DNA of 23,317 bases from Clostridia bacterium (GCA_007133365.1 SLMV01000009.1:1-23317); one strand, 5' to 3'; positions 1 to 8,924 are shown, numbered from the stretch's first letter. Notes: generated by a model from the sequence alone, not told the origin. Numbers and translations: made by a program.

Positions 1-1830
1 AAGATGTCGCAACACGGTGGAACGGGCCCGCAGTAAAAAGCGTGAGCGCTCGGCGCTGGGTAAGCGATCATCAATGGCCCAACCGACGGCTGCCTCCACC
101 ACCGCATCCCGCAAGTAACTGTACATGGTCGGCTCCGATCGGCCGGCATCCATGGTCCTATCCCAGCGGACTAAGCGTTTGATGATCTCTTTTTCGGTCT
201 CCGTCTGCGCCTTCAGATGCCCCAGTTTTTCCATCAGAGGATTTGCCGCTTCGGTGACGCAATCGGAATGGATGGCGAGCATATCGTTAATTTCTGCGTT
301 TTCGGCATCAACTAAGGCTTTTTGAATCCGCTCGGCACGAAACCCTGGGGCATATTCTAGACTGATATAGTGCGGATACTCCGGGCCGACAATCCGGTTA
401 TTTGCCGTAATGATAAACTCTTCATCCGGATTGGAAGACGCAGGCAATTCCTCAAAAGGCACCGTCCCACGCCAACGATATTGTGGATCATCCCCGGGAA
501 CCGGAAAATAAGCGTTCGCTGAGGAACGTAGTGGAAGCAACCCTCGGAATTGATAACCAATAGCCCCTTCGATATCGGCAAAGACAAAATTATTGCAAGG
601 GTCCACCCAGTCACGGACCGATTGACGTAGTTCTTGAGCATTCGTCGCCAACATCATTGGAACCAAACAATCAAAGGTTTTGTTCTCCCCCTTTATCCCG
701 GTATATGAAAAGGCCAGACCATATCCTTGCCACGGATCCCCAAAAACGATGGGGCCATGGTCGGTTTCCACCACGTCAATATGCTCCGCTTCGCCCTCCG
801 GCCCGTATAACACTTCTTTCGTCACCCTAGCTGTTTTCCAACCCTGGTAGGATCGAAACTGAAGCGATCCGTCTTTCACCCGGAATCGCTCAATAAAGAG
901 GTCTTGGTAATCCGCCATTGCATGAGTGATGCACCATGCCGTTGACGGATTATGCCCAAAATGAGGGAAAGCCGGCACACCGGGAAACGAAAGACCGATA
1001 ACGTCGAAATCGGCACAGGCGAGGTGGTTTTGATAATACACGTTGGGAACATCGAGTGCACGATGGGGATCACCGGCCAAAATGGGTTTCCCCGAGGCGG
1101 TCCTTGCACCACTAACCGCCCAACTATTGCTGCCTGCCGATTCATCACACAACCACGTCATATCGGATAAGATCGAACTCAGCTTATTTAGAGGTCTCGC
1201 AGTTTTTTCGTGGCAATGCCTTGCTGCTGGGGGCAGTATTAACGGATGACCGAAGGGATATCTGGGAAACAATATTGATGCGCGCTCCAGCCCTAATGCG
1301 AGCGACAGAGATGCGCGAAGCCATTTTTGTTCCCACGTCCCCATCAGGACATGCCGAACTTTAAAGACCTCGAGGCAATGTTCTGGCCGCCAGCTTCGAG
1401 GGTCTCGTCCCATCAGGCGATATTCAAGTGGCAGACACGTTTCGTTTTTAAGATAGGTGTTAACACCGTCAGCATAGCGTTCAACCATCAACTGGGTCTG
1501 GGGCTTTAATCCTTTAAAATCACGTTCGGCACTCGCGGAAATTCTGAAACGGCGCATCAAGCCATCCTCAACCAGCGCCTCTTTGCCAACCATTTCCGCG
1601 GCACGCCCTTGAGCCCGCATCCGGTCGAAGTCCATTTGCCAAAACCGATCTTGGGCATGGACAAAGCCTTGAGCAAAAAAGGCATCGGAGAAAGTCTCCG
1701 CTTGGATATGGGGAATACCGTAAACATCCCGGTAAATGGCAACCGGCCTTTCGAGCCCATGTCCTTTGATAGTGCCAGTCCATGTGGTTCCAAGTGATGG
1801 ATTTTGCTCAAATCGATTTGACCCAGCCAT
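1..1830 (-). CDS. Penicillin acylase family (S45) N-terminal nucleophile hydrolase, 3' end missing
   Basis: Family members hydrolyse amide bonds in substrates such as penicillins, acyl-homoserine lactones or N-acyl amino acids; the substrate here is unknown. The frame is open for 610 codons from the ATG at 1830 to the window edge, so the C-terminus is missing. Residues 233-237 read GSNSW, and Ser234 matches the nucleophile exposed by autocatalytic cleavage; about 233 residues before it fit the alpha chain plus spacer. Further family motifs are YGIPHI and AQDRFWQMDF near the N-terminus, TDHGP, and TANNR in the beta chain. No signal peptide is visible, unlike secreted Gram-negative homologues, so the protein may be cytoplasmic. 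In-frame TTG and GTG codons just upstream of the ATG sit nearer the AAAGGA ribosome binding site, so the true start may be 6-9 bases earlier. Family assignment is firm. Confidence 0.93.
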   Translation of the reverse strand, partial: MAGSNRFEQNPSLGTTWTGTIKGHGLERPVAIYRDVYGIPHIQAETFSDAFFAQGFVHAQDRFWQMDFDRMRAQGRAAEMVGKEALVEDGLMRRFRISASAERDFKGLKPQTQLMVERYADGVNTYLKNETCLPLEYRLMGRDPRSWRPEHCLEVFKVRHVLMGTWEQKWLRASLSLALGLERASILFPRYPFGHPLILPPAARHCHEKTARPLNKLSSILSDMTWLCDESAGSNSWAVSGARTASGKPILAGDPHRALDVPNVYYQNHLACADFDVIGLSFPGVPAFPHFGHNPSTAWCITHAMADYQDLFIERFRVKDGSLQFRSYQGWKTARVTKEVLYGPEGEAEHIDVVETDHGPIVFGDPWQGYGLAFSYTGIKGENKTFDCLVPMMLATNAQELRQSVRDWVDPCNNFVFADIEGAIGYQFRGLLPLRSSANAYFPVPGDDPQYRWRGTVPFEELPASSNPDEEFIITANNRIVGPEYPHYISLEYAPGFRAERIQKALVDAENAEINDMLAIHSDCVTEAANPLMEKLGHLKAQTETEKEIIKRLVRWDRTMDAGRSEPTMYSYLRDAVVEAAVGWAIDDRLPSAERSRFLLRARSTVLRHL

Positions 1831-1971
1831 GTAACCCAACACATCCTTTCAAATGGCCCGATTAATCTAAGATCTCGAACCAATGCTATTTTGAGCGGTC
1901 GCATCGAGTGCCGGTCAATTAGGCGCGACCTGTTATATGGGATTTCCTATCGTATCCATCATGGACGGGGG

Positions 1972-2343
1972 TCAAAGCGGATCCTTAAATCGTTGAATCT
2001 CAATTTTATAGCCGGCCGGATCCATTAGAAAGAAACAATAAACGCCAATCTCCTCATGCCATTCGGGCGGTCCTAGAACCGATGCCGAGCGATCCTTAAA
2101 GTGTTCATACCAAGCATCCACATCGTCGACAACCAACGTGAGAAGAACCGATTTTTGCTCTGAAACGGAAACAGAACCGGCGGCTTCGTCAACCAGCCCC
2201 AAATACGCCATATTGTTGACCGAAAAAATCTTGCACCAACCCTGATCGCGCACCAAATCTAGGCCCAAGATGTCCTGATAAAATGGGATGACTTGCTCAA
2301 GATCCCGATAGTAAAAGAAGGTGATTGGATATTGAATCTTCAT
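1972..2343 (-). CDS. VOC (glyoxalase/bleomycin-resistance fold) family protein
   Basis: A 123-residue single-domain protein of the vicinal oxygen chelate superfamily, which includes glyoxalase I, extradiol dioxygenases and antibiotic-binding proteins. It shows the two beta-alpha-beta-beta-beta modules: an N-terminal half with FYQDILGLDLV, and a C-terminal half with TLVVDDVDAWYEHF, MDPAGYKIEIQRF and a Glu near the end where VOC enzymes hold their metal. No substrate can be assigned. The start is well set: AGGAGG stands 9 bases before the ATG. It lies 141 bases upstream of the acylase gene on the same strand, with only a weak hairpin between them, so read-through is possible. Confidence 0.88.
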   Translation of the reverse strand: MKIQYPITFFYYRDLEQVIPFYQDILGLDLVRDQGWCKIFSVNNMAYLGLVDEAAGSVSVSEQKSVLLTLVVDDVDAWYEHFKDRSASVLGPPEWHEEIGVYCFFLMDPAGYKIEIQRFKDPL

Positions 2344-2875
2344 GGCAGATGCCTCCTCCTAACTCTTTTGAAGATAGCTTCGACATTCTATCGATGAAGC
2401 CTCTTCTTTGGATAGTCGCCAATCGCTTGATATTCTGAAAGGTACGGATTTGTCACACCCAACCATCGGGCTCAGAAGGTCAGGTTTATGCATTCACTGC
2501 ATATTTATTGCATTTGGTCAGAAGTTATCTTGTTTCGGCTATAATTTGCCATGAGCCAAGCGGAAGTGGTCCTTTCATACCGATAGGAACGGGACTGTCA
2601 GAAAGTGGGCCGCCACGAACGCCTTCTTTTGTAAACTGAAATAGACGCATCGAACGATTGAAACATGGGTTCTATCATCACTAGTTGCCTCTGAACCGAT
2701 TTCCCGTAGGGCTCAAGTCGCAAAAAGCAAACGGACACAACGCTTGCCTTCTTCGATCGGTGACATCGATAGATAGGATATTCGGATTTAAAGGCGAATT
2801 GTTTGATTCAATGGCAAAGATAACGCGAGATTTTGGTGGGTGACAACGACTTGTGAACTGAAGGAGGTAACATCT
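2344..2875 (+). other. Long intergenic leader upstream of the aminotransferase
   Basis: This 530-base stretch separates the divergent VOC and aminotransferase genes and contains no convincing gene. It holds a perfect 17-base palindrome at 2487-2503, a TATAAT hexamer at 2540-2545, and about 320 bases of possible untranslated leader before the start at 2876. No riboswitch class could be recognised in the leader, and reading frames crossing it show no family features. Confidence 0.5.
2487..2545 (+). promoter_or_regulatory. Candidate promoter with palindromic operator
   Basis: TATGCA-TTCAC-TGCATA at 2487-2503 is a perfect inverted repeat (6-base arms, 5-base spacer). TGCAT recurs at 2489, 2498 and 2509, the last two 11 bases apart, about one helical turn. 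A TATAAT hexamer lies at 2540-2545, but the best -35 candidate, TTGGTC at 2514-2519, gives a long 20-base spacing. That would suit an activator-dependent promoter for the downstream aminotransferase. The regulator is not identified, and no transcription factor gene is adjacent. Confidence 0.4.
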
Positions 2876-4222
2876 GTGGATCCAAGACAAGATTATCGCG
2901 ACTATCTCTGGGCTCCTTTTACCCAAATGGGCGATCTCGCAGAAGAGGAACCCCTGGTCATCGTCTCGGGCGATGGCGCTGTGGTAACGGACAATTTGGG
3001 CCGAGAGTTTATCGACGGTCATGCGGCACTGTGGTTGGCAAATGTCGGTTTTCGACGCCCCGAAATACAAAATGCAATCGCAAAACAAGCGGAGCAACTC
3101 AGCTGGTTCCCCTCTTTCGGCGGGATGTCAAACAATATTGCCGTCGAACTCGCTAAGCGATTGGTGATGCTCAGTCGTGAAGAAGAAATGGCACGTGTTT
3201 TCTTTTCCTCCGGAGGTTCCGAATCCGTCGAAACGGCGATCAAAATGGCACGCCAGTATTTCCACCTACAAGGGCAAGCACAACGATACAAAATCATTGC
3301 TCGGCGAAAAGCCTATCACGGCGTCACTTATGGCGCGCTAAGTGCGACCGGAGTTACGATTAACCGTCGCTTGTTTGAACCTCTCGTGCCCGGGTTTCGC
3401 CACATTAACCCGCCCTATTGCTACCGCTGTCCGTACGGGTTGATGCCTGAGGAATGTCAATTCGAGTGCGCCTTGGAGCTCGAGGAATTGTTGCTCTTTG
3501 AAGGCCCCGAGACTGTCGCCGCCTTCATCGGGGAACCCGTGATGGGTGCCGGCGGTGTGATCATCCCTCCCGATGGTTATTGGCAGACCATTGAACGTAT
3601 CTGTCGTTCATATGGAGTCTTACTCATCGCTGATGAAGTCATCACCGGTTTTGGTCGAACCGGCGAATACTTTGGGGGACGACACTGGGACCTCAAGCCA
3701 GACATTATGGTTTTCGCCAAAGCGCTGACCTCCGGCTATCTGCCCCTCGGTGCCACTGCGGTCCGCAAGCATATTTTTGAGGCCTCTTTGGGACATTGGG
3801 GTGATGGTCGCGAGTTTCGCCACGGCGTTACCTATTCCGGGCATCCCATTGCCTGCGCTGCCGCTTTGGCCAACCTCGATATCATCGACGCTGAAGCGTT
3901 GGTCACCGAAGCCCGTGAAAAGGGCCAATACTTAAAGGAACGTTTGGCGACCTTGGAACGTTTCCCCGTTGTGGGTCACACGGATGCCTTGGGGCTTATC
4001 GCTCGATTAGAACTGGTTCAGGATAAAAAGAGCAAACGACCATTTCCAAAAGAAGACCTCACCGGGCTTTGGGTATCACGTCAACTCCTAAAGCGCGGCA
4101 TCATTTTGCGCCCCCTAGGTGACGTCATTAGTTTCTCACCGCCACTGGTGATCACCAGGGAACAAATTGACAAAATCATTGACGTGCTGTCCGATGTCCT
4201 GTTGGTCTTATCGGGGGAGTAA
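2876..4222 (+). CDS. Class III (omega) aminotransferase, PLP-dependent
   Basis: Transfers an amino group, usually from a terminal (omega) position, to pyruvate or 2-oxoglutarate using pyridoxal phosphate. The GTG at 2876 is preferred because AAGGAGGT lies 8 bases upstream, giving 448 residues, normal for the family; an in-frame GTG at 2840 has no such site. Fold-type I features: WAPFTQM near the N-terminus, SSGGSESVETAIKMAR for the phosphate, LLIADEVITGFGRTG carrying the cofactor-binding Asp, and FAKALTSGY with Lys282 as the Schiff-base lysine. The segment YCYRCPYGLMPEEC followed by QFEC places four cysteines as C-x2-C-x8-C-x3-C; related omega-aminotransferases also have cysteines here. Substrate could be beta-alanine, taurine, a diamine or another omega-amino compound; motifs do not decide. 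The racemase gene follows after 59 bases on the same strand, so the two may be cotranscribed. Confidence 0.93.
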   Translation: MDPRQDYRDYLWAPFTQMGDLAEEEPLVIVSGDGAVVTDNLGREFIDGHAALWLANVGFRRPEIQNAIAKQAEQLSWFPSFGGMSNNIAVELAKRLVMLSREEEMARVFFSSGGSESVETAIKMARQYFHLQGQAQRYKIIARRKAYHGVTYGALSATGVTINRRLFEPLVPGFRHINPPYCYRCPYGLMPEECQFECALELEELLLFEGPETVAAFIGEPVMGAGGVIIPPDGYWQTIERICRSYGVLLIADEVITGFGRTGEYFGGRHWDLKPDIMVFAKALTSGYLPLGATAVRKHIFEASLGHWGDGREFRHGVTYSGHPIACAAALANLDIIDAEALVTEAREKGQYLKERLATLERFPVVGHTDALGLIARLELVQDKKSKRPFPKEDLTGLWVSRQLLKRGIILRPLGDVISFSPPLVITREQIDKIIDVLSDVLLVLSGE

Positions 4223-4281
4223 ATCGCCTGACAGGTTGGTTCACGAAATCTTCAAAGTAGGCGACAGGAAAGGAGTTTATA

Positions 4282-5109
4282 ATGCCGAGCACTAAACCAA
4301 TCGGCCTTTTTGATTCTGGAGTCGGCGGGTTGACGGTAGCCCGCGAGCTCATGACCCAGCTACCCCAAGAATCCTTCGTTTATTTCGCCGATACCGGCCG
4401 CTTGCCCTATGGCGAACGATCGGCGGAGGAGATTCGACAATACACACTTGAAATTGCCCATTTCTTAGCGGAAAAGCAGGTAAAGATGATTATTATTGCC
4501 TGCAATACGGCCACAGCACTGGGATTAGAGGCGGCACAGACCTATGTGTCGGTTCCCATTTTGGGTGTTATTGAACCCGGGGCGGCAGCAGCCGTTGCTG
4601 CTACCGGAGTAGGAAAAATCGGAATCGTCGGTACGGAAGCAACCGTTCGGAGCCAGGCTTATGAAAAGGCCATCCACGCACATGACCGGACGATCGAGGT
4701 CATCAGCCAGGGTTGTCCCCGAATTACGCCTTTGATCGAGGCGGGAAAGAAAGATACAAACGAACTGAGACAGGCGGCGGCCGAGTATCTTTCCGCTTTC
4801 GCGGATCGCGGCATCGACACCTTAGTCTACGGTTGTACGCACTATCCTCTGGTGATGGATCTGTTTCAGGAGATAGTCGGAGACGGTGTGACCCCCATTA
4901 ATCCAGCGGAGACGGCGGTGCAAGAAGCCCGCAAAATTCTCGAGGAACGTAACCTGTTGGCAGATACCGGAGCGAGTCCCCTTTACGAGTTCTTTATCAC
5001 CGGTTCTCCGGAACAGTTTACGCAATTGGGGTCGAGCATCTTAGGTATTGAGATTGCTGACGTCATCCAAGTGCCCCTTAACGATCTAAGCCGTCCCGAC
5101 TTAGATTAA
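4282..5109 (+). CDS. murI: Glutamate racemase
   Basis: Interconverts L- and D-glutamate, supplying D-glutamate for peptidoglycan; cytoplasmic and cofactor-independent. The 275-residue length is typical. Both catalytic cysteines are present: Cys74 in IACNTATALG and Cys185 in YGCTHYPLV, which remove protons from opposite faces of the substrate. Asp11-Ser12 in the N-terminal LFDSGVGGLTV and the PYGERS segment (residues 42-47) match the family binding site. AAAGGAG just before the ATG supports the start. A strong hairpin terminator follows. Lying downstream of an aminotransferase rather than in a cell-wall cluster is not unusual for murI. Confidence 0.97.
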   Translation: MPSTKPIGLFDSGVGGLTVARELMTQLPQESFVYFADTGRLPYGERSAEEIRQYTLEIAHFLAEKQVKMIIIACNTATALGLEAAQTYVSVPILGVIEPGAAAAVAATGVGKIGIVGTEATVRSQAYEKAIHAHDRTIEVISQGCPRITPLIEAGKKDTNELRQAAAEYLSAFADRGIDTLVYGCTHYPLVMDLFQEIVGDGVTPINPAETAVQEARKILEERNLLADTGASPLYEFFITGSPEQFTQLGSSILGIEIADVIQVPLNDLSRPDLD

Positions 5110-5124
5110 GGATCTTCGAAACTC

Positions 5125-5163
5125 GTGTGGGAGGCCCTATCCCCTCCCACACCGTTTGCTTTT
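5125..5163 (+). terminator. Rho-independent terminator after murI
   Basis: GTGTGGGAGG (5125-5134) pairs perfectly with CCTCCCACAC (5143-5152) around an 8-base loop, followed by a T-rich stretch (CGTTTGCTTTT). It lies 15 bases after the murI stop and 25 bases beyond the stop of the convergent VOC gene, so it separates the two; the T-rich tail favours the plus strand. Confidence 0.85.
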
Positions 5164-5177
5164 CCCGCTCGATGTGG

Positions 5178-5732
5178 CTATTTGGCGTTTGACTTTAGCG
5201 CTTCGAAATCCCCCGTCATTTGCAGTGTCTGCCACCAACCAAGGGCGGGATCGCACACGATCTCGAGTATACAGCCCGCGGTGCTTTCGGTATCCATATA
5301 TGCCCACCCATATTGGGATAACTCTCGCCGATTCACCATCAACGGTTTAAAACCGGCACGATCCCATTTTTCAAGCTCGCAATCCAACGATCCGGGGATA
5401 TTAAATCCAAGATGATGGACCCCTTCTCCCTTGGCCTCAAGATGCTCCTGATAAATTGCCGAATCCGAAACCGTCTCCACCAGTTCCAAAACGAACGGGC
5501 CCATCTGAGCATAAGCAAACTTGAGCGTGAACGCTGCGGGCTCACCCCGAACTTCTCCCCGGGTTTCGGGCGTCTCAACCGTGCGAATGGTGAAGGGCCC
5601 GACCCCAAATGCATCCGCCCAGTGCCGCGCCGTCTTCTCGACATCATAAACGACCAGACATATATGACTGATGCCCGGCAACATCAGCCGGTCATCTGGA
5701 ATGATCGAGTCACGTTGAACTTGGTCCAACAA
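5178..5732 (-). CDS. VOC family protein, methylmalonyl-CoA epimerase-like
   Basis: A 184-residue VOC-superfamily protein. The N-terminal module begins at about residue 19 with ISHICLVVYDVEKTARHWADAF, close to the opening of methylmalonyl-CoA epimerases, where the His is a metal ligand. The second module contains GVHHLGFNI, also matching a ligand position. YMDTESTAGCILEIV carries a Glu near the C-terminus. Length exceeds a minimal epimerase (about 140 residues) and no methylmalonyl-CoA mutase genes are nearby, so the reaction is open; a lyase or dioxygenase-like role is equally possible. The start is TTG at 5732 with AAGGAGG 9 bases upstream. Its first 23 bases overlap the end of the phosphoesterase gene, indicating cotranscription and probable translational coupling. 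Confidence 0.85.
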   Translation of the reverse strand: MLDQVQRDSIIPDDRLMLPGISHICLVVYDVEKTARHWADAFGVGPFTIRTVETPETRGEVRGEPAAFTLKFAYAQMGPFVLELVETVSDSAIYQEHLEAKGEGVHHLGFNIPGSLDCELEKWDRAGFKPLMVNRRELSQYGWAYMDTESTAGCILEIVCDPALGWWQTLQMTGDFEALKSNAK

Positions 5733-6333
5733 ACGAATCTCCCTCCTTTTCTTCCTCCTGTTTGATATCAGCCACCGTTCGTCCTGTTATCACCGAGCTC
5801 TGATAAATTTCGGTAAGATCGCTTTCCCGATTCGCCCATTCGTCATCTCCTTTTATCAGTAGCCAGTCTCCGCCCTTTTCGCGCCACTTCACCAAAGTCC
5901 AGCGGCCTCGTAAGCGCTGACCCTGTAGGCAAAATGTTATGTAACCCGTCGACAATTTATCTCCGGAGGTGTCGAGTCGTTGGTAACAGCCCTCATCCCA
6001 GATCAACACCACACCGCTTCCATATTGTCCTTGTGGAATAACCCCTTCAAAGTAGGAGTAGTCAAGCGAATGATCCTCCACCTCAATAGCAAGGCGCTTG
6101 TCCTTTGGGTCAGCCGACGGTCCTTTCGGCAAGACCCAAGATTTCATCATATCCCCCACTTGTAGACGGAAATCAAAATGGTTTTGTGAGGCATCATGGC
6201 GTTGGACCACAAAGCGCCCGCCTCGGGGCGCGCTACCATCTGCATTGCTGTTGTCGAAGGACGGTTGCGAGGCCGCCGGCGGATTTTCGGGTGACGGACA
6301 ACCGGATGACTGATTTCCCACCAAATTCGACAT
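5710..6333 (-). CDS. Stand-alone LigD-type 3'-phosphoesterase (DNA polymerase ligase N-terminal domain)
   Basis: Homologous to the phosphoesterase module of the bacterial end-joining ligase LigD, which trims 3'-phosphates and ribonucleotides from DNA ends. Residues 40-165 form the domain. Counterparts of the manganese and catalytic residues of the Pseudomonas aeruginosa enzyme are all present: His46, His52, Asp54 and Arg56 in RHDASQNHFDFRL, and His88 and Tyr92 in EDHSLDYSYF. Further family motifs are SWVLPKGPS and FEGVIPQGQYGSG. The first 37 residues are low-complexity and the last 25 are charged, so this is a single-domain protein of 207 residues with no ligase or polymerase domain. No Ku or ligase gene is in the window. 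The AAGGGG site abuts the ATG, so a TTG at 6324 with 9-base spacing may be the true start. Confidence 0.92.
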   Translation of the reverse strand: MSNLVGNQSSGCPSPENPPAASQPSFDNSNADGSAPRGGRFVVQRHDASQNHFDFRLQVGDMMKSWVLPKGPSADPKDKRLAIEVEDHSLDYSYFEGVIPQGQYGSGVVLIWDEGCYQRLDTSGDKLSTGYITFCLQGQRLRGRWTLVKWREKGGDWLLIKGDDEWANRESDLTEIYQSSVITGRTVADIKQEEEKEGDSFVGPSST

Positions 6334-6514
6334 CCCCTTACCGATCAGTGGCCGCTATTGTGATGCCAAGCCGATGGACACGTTATTGGACTTAATTCGT
6401 TAAAGACCATCGATTCCCTCCCCCAAAACAGGGGTTCACTGCATCCCAATGGTGAATGGAAGGAATTGATGCGATCTGGGCGAACTTCTCCTAATGATGG
6501 AAAGGAGCGAGAAC

Positions 6515-8083
6515 ATGAATGATGTTATTTCGGATGGGGTCCGGGTCTTAGATCAGCAGATGGTGGACCTTTGGACCCAGTACGGCACGACGGGTCCTCA
6601 TGAAGAACAACCCTTTGTCCCGACCGCTGAAAGGATTCAACAGTTTGAGCGCTGGCTCACCACCTTCCGAAGCCAACTTCGACGTACTCCCGCAACCCGC
6701 CCTCTTGATTCCGCTACCTTGCATCACTTAAGCGAACTGGAACGTGCTCTTCGTTTTCGCCTCGAGGATGATCAGGCTTTCCCGTTTCGCTACATTTGGT
6801 CCGCCACTTCAAACCTGAATGATCTCTTATGGATGGATCAACGCCCGCTTCCCCAAAGACTCGCTGTCATTGAACGCTTGTTGGGCCAAATGGACGCCCT
6901 TCTCCAAGCGGTCCTGGCGCGGTCCGGTCGGGCCCGGCCGGACGCCATCAAACAAGTCGATGCACATTTAACCGGTTTGCTCCGTGCGATCAGAACCATT
7001 GAAACCCAGCATGAAAATGGTCCTTCTTCATTACACCAACGGATTGCACAAGTATACTCGCATGTCGAGGACGTACAGAGGCAAATGGAAAATATTTCCG
7101 TGGTCCAGGATCCTATTCAGCCCCAACCCTACGCGGATCGGCTGGCAATGATTTGGGCGATTGATGTTTCCGAACTTCTTCAATGGGCCGATCACGAAGT
7201 CGAACGCTGCCACGAAAGACTTCATGCCATGGCACATGAACTCGATCCTAAGCGAAGCCCGTTTGAGTTATTGGATCAAGAACTTGGAAGCTGCGATCAT
7301 CCCAATCAATTATTCCCGCTGATGCGAGATTACGTCGCGACGGCCCGTCGGGCTTCTCGTGATCATATCCATCTTCCCAAAGACGAAACCTGTGAAGTAT
7401 GGCCCGTATCCGAGCAGGCAAAGGATTCGTTCCCCTGGGGTGGCTACAACGGTCCAAATCCACTTTCCAATACCCGCCGCGGCGCGGTCTTTGTAAACCA
7501 ACACAATTATCGTGACGTTACGCTCGGCTGGCTGCAAATGATGGCCATACATGAATGTTATCCGGGTCATCACGCCCATCGGGTCAAAACCATTGCCGCC
7601 CAACTCCCGACCTCATTTAAACTTACGCATATCATGGCACCGGGCGGTCCCCTTTCCGAGGGCATTGCCCATCGGTCAGAGGCCCTGTTCCAGAATATTT
7701 TCGACAATGCGGCCTTTCCCCTCTTTGTCGCGTATCGCCGTCTTCACATCGCGGTGCGGGTCAAGTCGGAACTTTTGCTTCACTACTTCGGTCGCGATAT
7801 TGATACGAATGTCCAACTTTACCAGGATTACTTGGGCTTCTCGGATCCGGTTGCCCGCGGGCAATTACGCTTCCAGGAATTATGGCCGGGTTATATGGTC
7901 ATTTACTGTTACGGCCAGAAACAAATTGAGGCTTTGCAAAATGAGATTCAGTGGCCGCAAGCCGCCTTCACCGAATTCATCTTCTCGGTAGGAAATGTCG
8001 GGATTGAAAGCCTGAAAACTTTGATCCACGATCCCCAGGCACACGATGCCATCCGACAATGCCATCAGGATCAATCTCGCTAA
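6515..8083 (+). CDS. DUF885 family putative zinc hydrolase
   Basis: A 522-residue protein of the DUF885 family, regarded as metallopeptidase-like. The signature is HECYPGHH at residues 346-353: His346, Glu347 and the following His pair resemble a zinc-binding HExxH motif extended by PGHH, typical of the family. Substrate is unknown. A helical N-terminal half precedes the motif, as expected. No signal peptide or membrane segment is evident, so it is probably cytoplasmic. The ATG at 6515 is preferred over in-frame ATGs at 6494 and 6497 because AAAGGAG lies 8 bases before it. It stands alone, divergent from the phosphoesterase and convergent with the Crp-family gene; 120 bases between the two stops show no strong terminator. 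Confidence 0.9.
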   Translation: MNDVISDGVRVLDQQMVDLWTQYGTTGPHEEQPFVPTAERIQQFERWLTTFRSQLRRTPATRPLDSATLHHLSELERALRFRLEDDQAFPFRYIWSATSNLNDLLWMDQRPLPQRLAVIERLLGQMDALLQAVLARSGRARPDAIKQVDAHLTGLLRAIRTIETQHENGPSSLHQRIAQVYSHVEDVQRQMENISVVQDPIQPQPYADRLAMIWAIDVSELLQWADHEVERCHERLHAMAHELDPKRSPFELLDQELGSCDHPNQLFPLMRDYVATARRASRDHIHLPKDETCEVWPVSEQAKDSFPWGGYNGPNPLSNTRRGAVFVNQHNYRDVTLGWLQMMAIHECYPGHHAHRVKTIAAQLPTSFKLTHIMAPGGPLSEGIAHRSEALFQNIFDNAAFPLFVAYRRLHIAVRVKSELLLHYFGRDIDTNVQLYQDYLGFSDPVARGQLRFQELWPGYMVIYCYGQKQIEALQNEIQWPQAAFTEFIFSVGNVGIESLKTLIHDPQAHDAIRQCHQDQSR

Positions 8084-8206
8084 GAGCCACGATGGCGCCC
8101 AAAAGAAAGGGTTCGCACGATCAACATGGCACGGCCTTAGGATCCCTCGATGCACTGCCGGGTCGTAATAGCGGCCTTAGAAGAAATACGTTCCTTACAA
8201 TGCCGA

Positions 8207-8893
8207 TCAGGACCCAAAGAGAAAGTCTTCTAGTGCCGCTATATCAAGCAGTCGGATTTGATTTTTCGAAAAGGTTAGCAAGCCTTCCCTTTGCATCTTT
8301 GACAACTCGCGCGAAAGCGAAGGTCGCGGAATATCAAGCAATTCGGCCGTTTCCTGTCGCGTCATCGCCAGTTCGAGGTCAGGGCTCGCTTGTCGCCGGT
8401 ATTCTTGTAACAAAAGATGGGCCACTTTTTCTCGAACGGTTTGATATGATAGTGTCTTCACTTTTTGATTCAAAAAGAGAATGCGATCGGAAAGCAAAGA
8501 CAAGAAGTTTTGTAAAAACCGTTTATCGGTGCGACATAACTGAATGATCTCGTCTTTTCGTATGAAAAAGACGGAGGTTTCGGACTCACTGGCCGTAATG
8601 GTTGCCGGATACTGATTGCTCTTGGCAAAGACCACACCTTCGGCAAATACCGAAGCCGGTGTCAGACGCTGAAGCGTTACCACTTTCCCGGACTCCAAAC
8701 TCTTTTGGATTTCCACCGCACCTGCTAGAACAATGCTGAGATAATTACAAAATGCGCCTTCAGCAGCAATGATCTGTCCCCGAGAAAACGTTGCGGTGCG
8801 ATGGCGCGATAACCGCAACCGTTCTTCGAGCTCCACCACCGAATATCCGTCAAATAACGAGCAATTTTGAAGTTGTGCAATCAGTTTCTTCAT
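8207..8893 (-). CDS. Crp/Fnr-family transcriptional regulator (HcpR-like by context)
   Basis: A 228-residue regulator: cyclic-nucleotide-binding-fold sensor (about 10-130), long dimer helix (about 130-150) and C-terminal winged helix with the recognition segment RQETAELLDIPRPSLSRELS. The ATG at 8893 is chosen because GGAGGAG lies 9 bases upstream; the frame stays open 27 codons further without support. The N-terminus lacks the four-cysteine cluster of true Fnr proteins. The gene is divergent from the iron-sulfur protein, cupin and hcp genes, and a perfect Crp-type palindrome lies between them. By analogy with the HcpR branch of this family, which controls hcp in anaerobes, it probably senses NO or a related species and controls the neighbouring operon; this is inferred from context. 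Confidence 0.9.
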   Translation of the reverse strand: MKKLIAQLQNCSLFDGYSVVELEERLRLSRHRTATFSRGQIIAAEGAFCNYLSIVLAGAVEIQKSLESGKVVTLQRLTPASVFAEGVVFAKSNQYPATITASESETSVFFIRKDEIIQLCRTDKRFLQNFLSLLSDRILFLNQKVKTLSYQTVREKVAHLLLQEYRRQASPDLELAMTRQETAELLDIPRPSLSRELSKMQREGLLTFSKNQIRLLDIAALEDFLFGS

Positions 8894-8924
8894 TCTAAGA
8901 TCTCCTCCGCATTCTCGGGTAACT

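Noticed and set aside
2560..2660. Leader segment with GGAACGGGACTG considered as a guanidine-type riboswitch.
   Set aside because: The required conserved core segments and pairing could not be found.
2493..6444. TTCACTGCAT occurs in both the palindrome near 2493 and the intergenic region at 6435, suggesting a shared operator.
   Set aside because: Ten bases is within chance for 23 kb, and the second copy lacks the palindromic arrangement.
7551..7991. A 146-codon plus-strand frame overlapping the DUF885 gene.
   Set aside because: It is an alternative frame of a gene with a clear metal-site motif; it lacks a ribosome binding site and its composition is arginine/serine-rich as expected of an off-frame reading.
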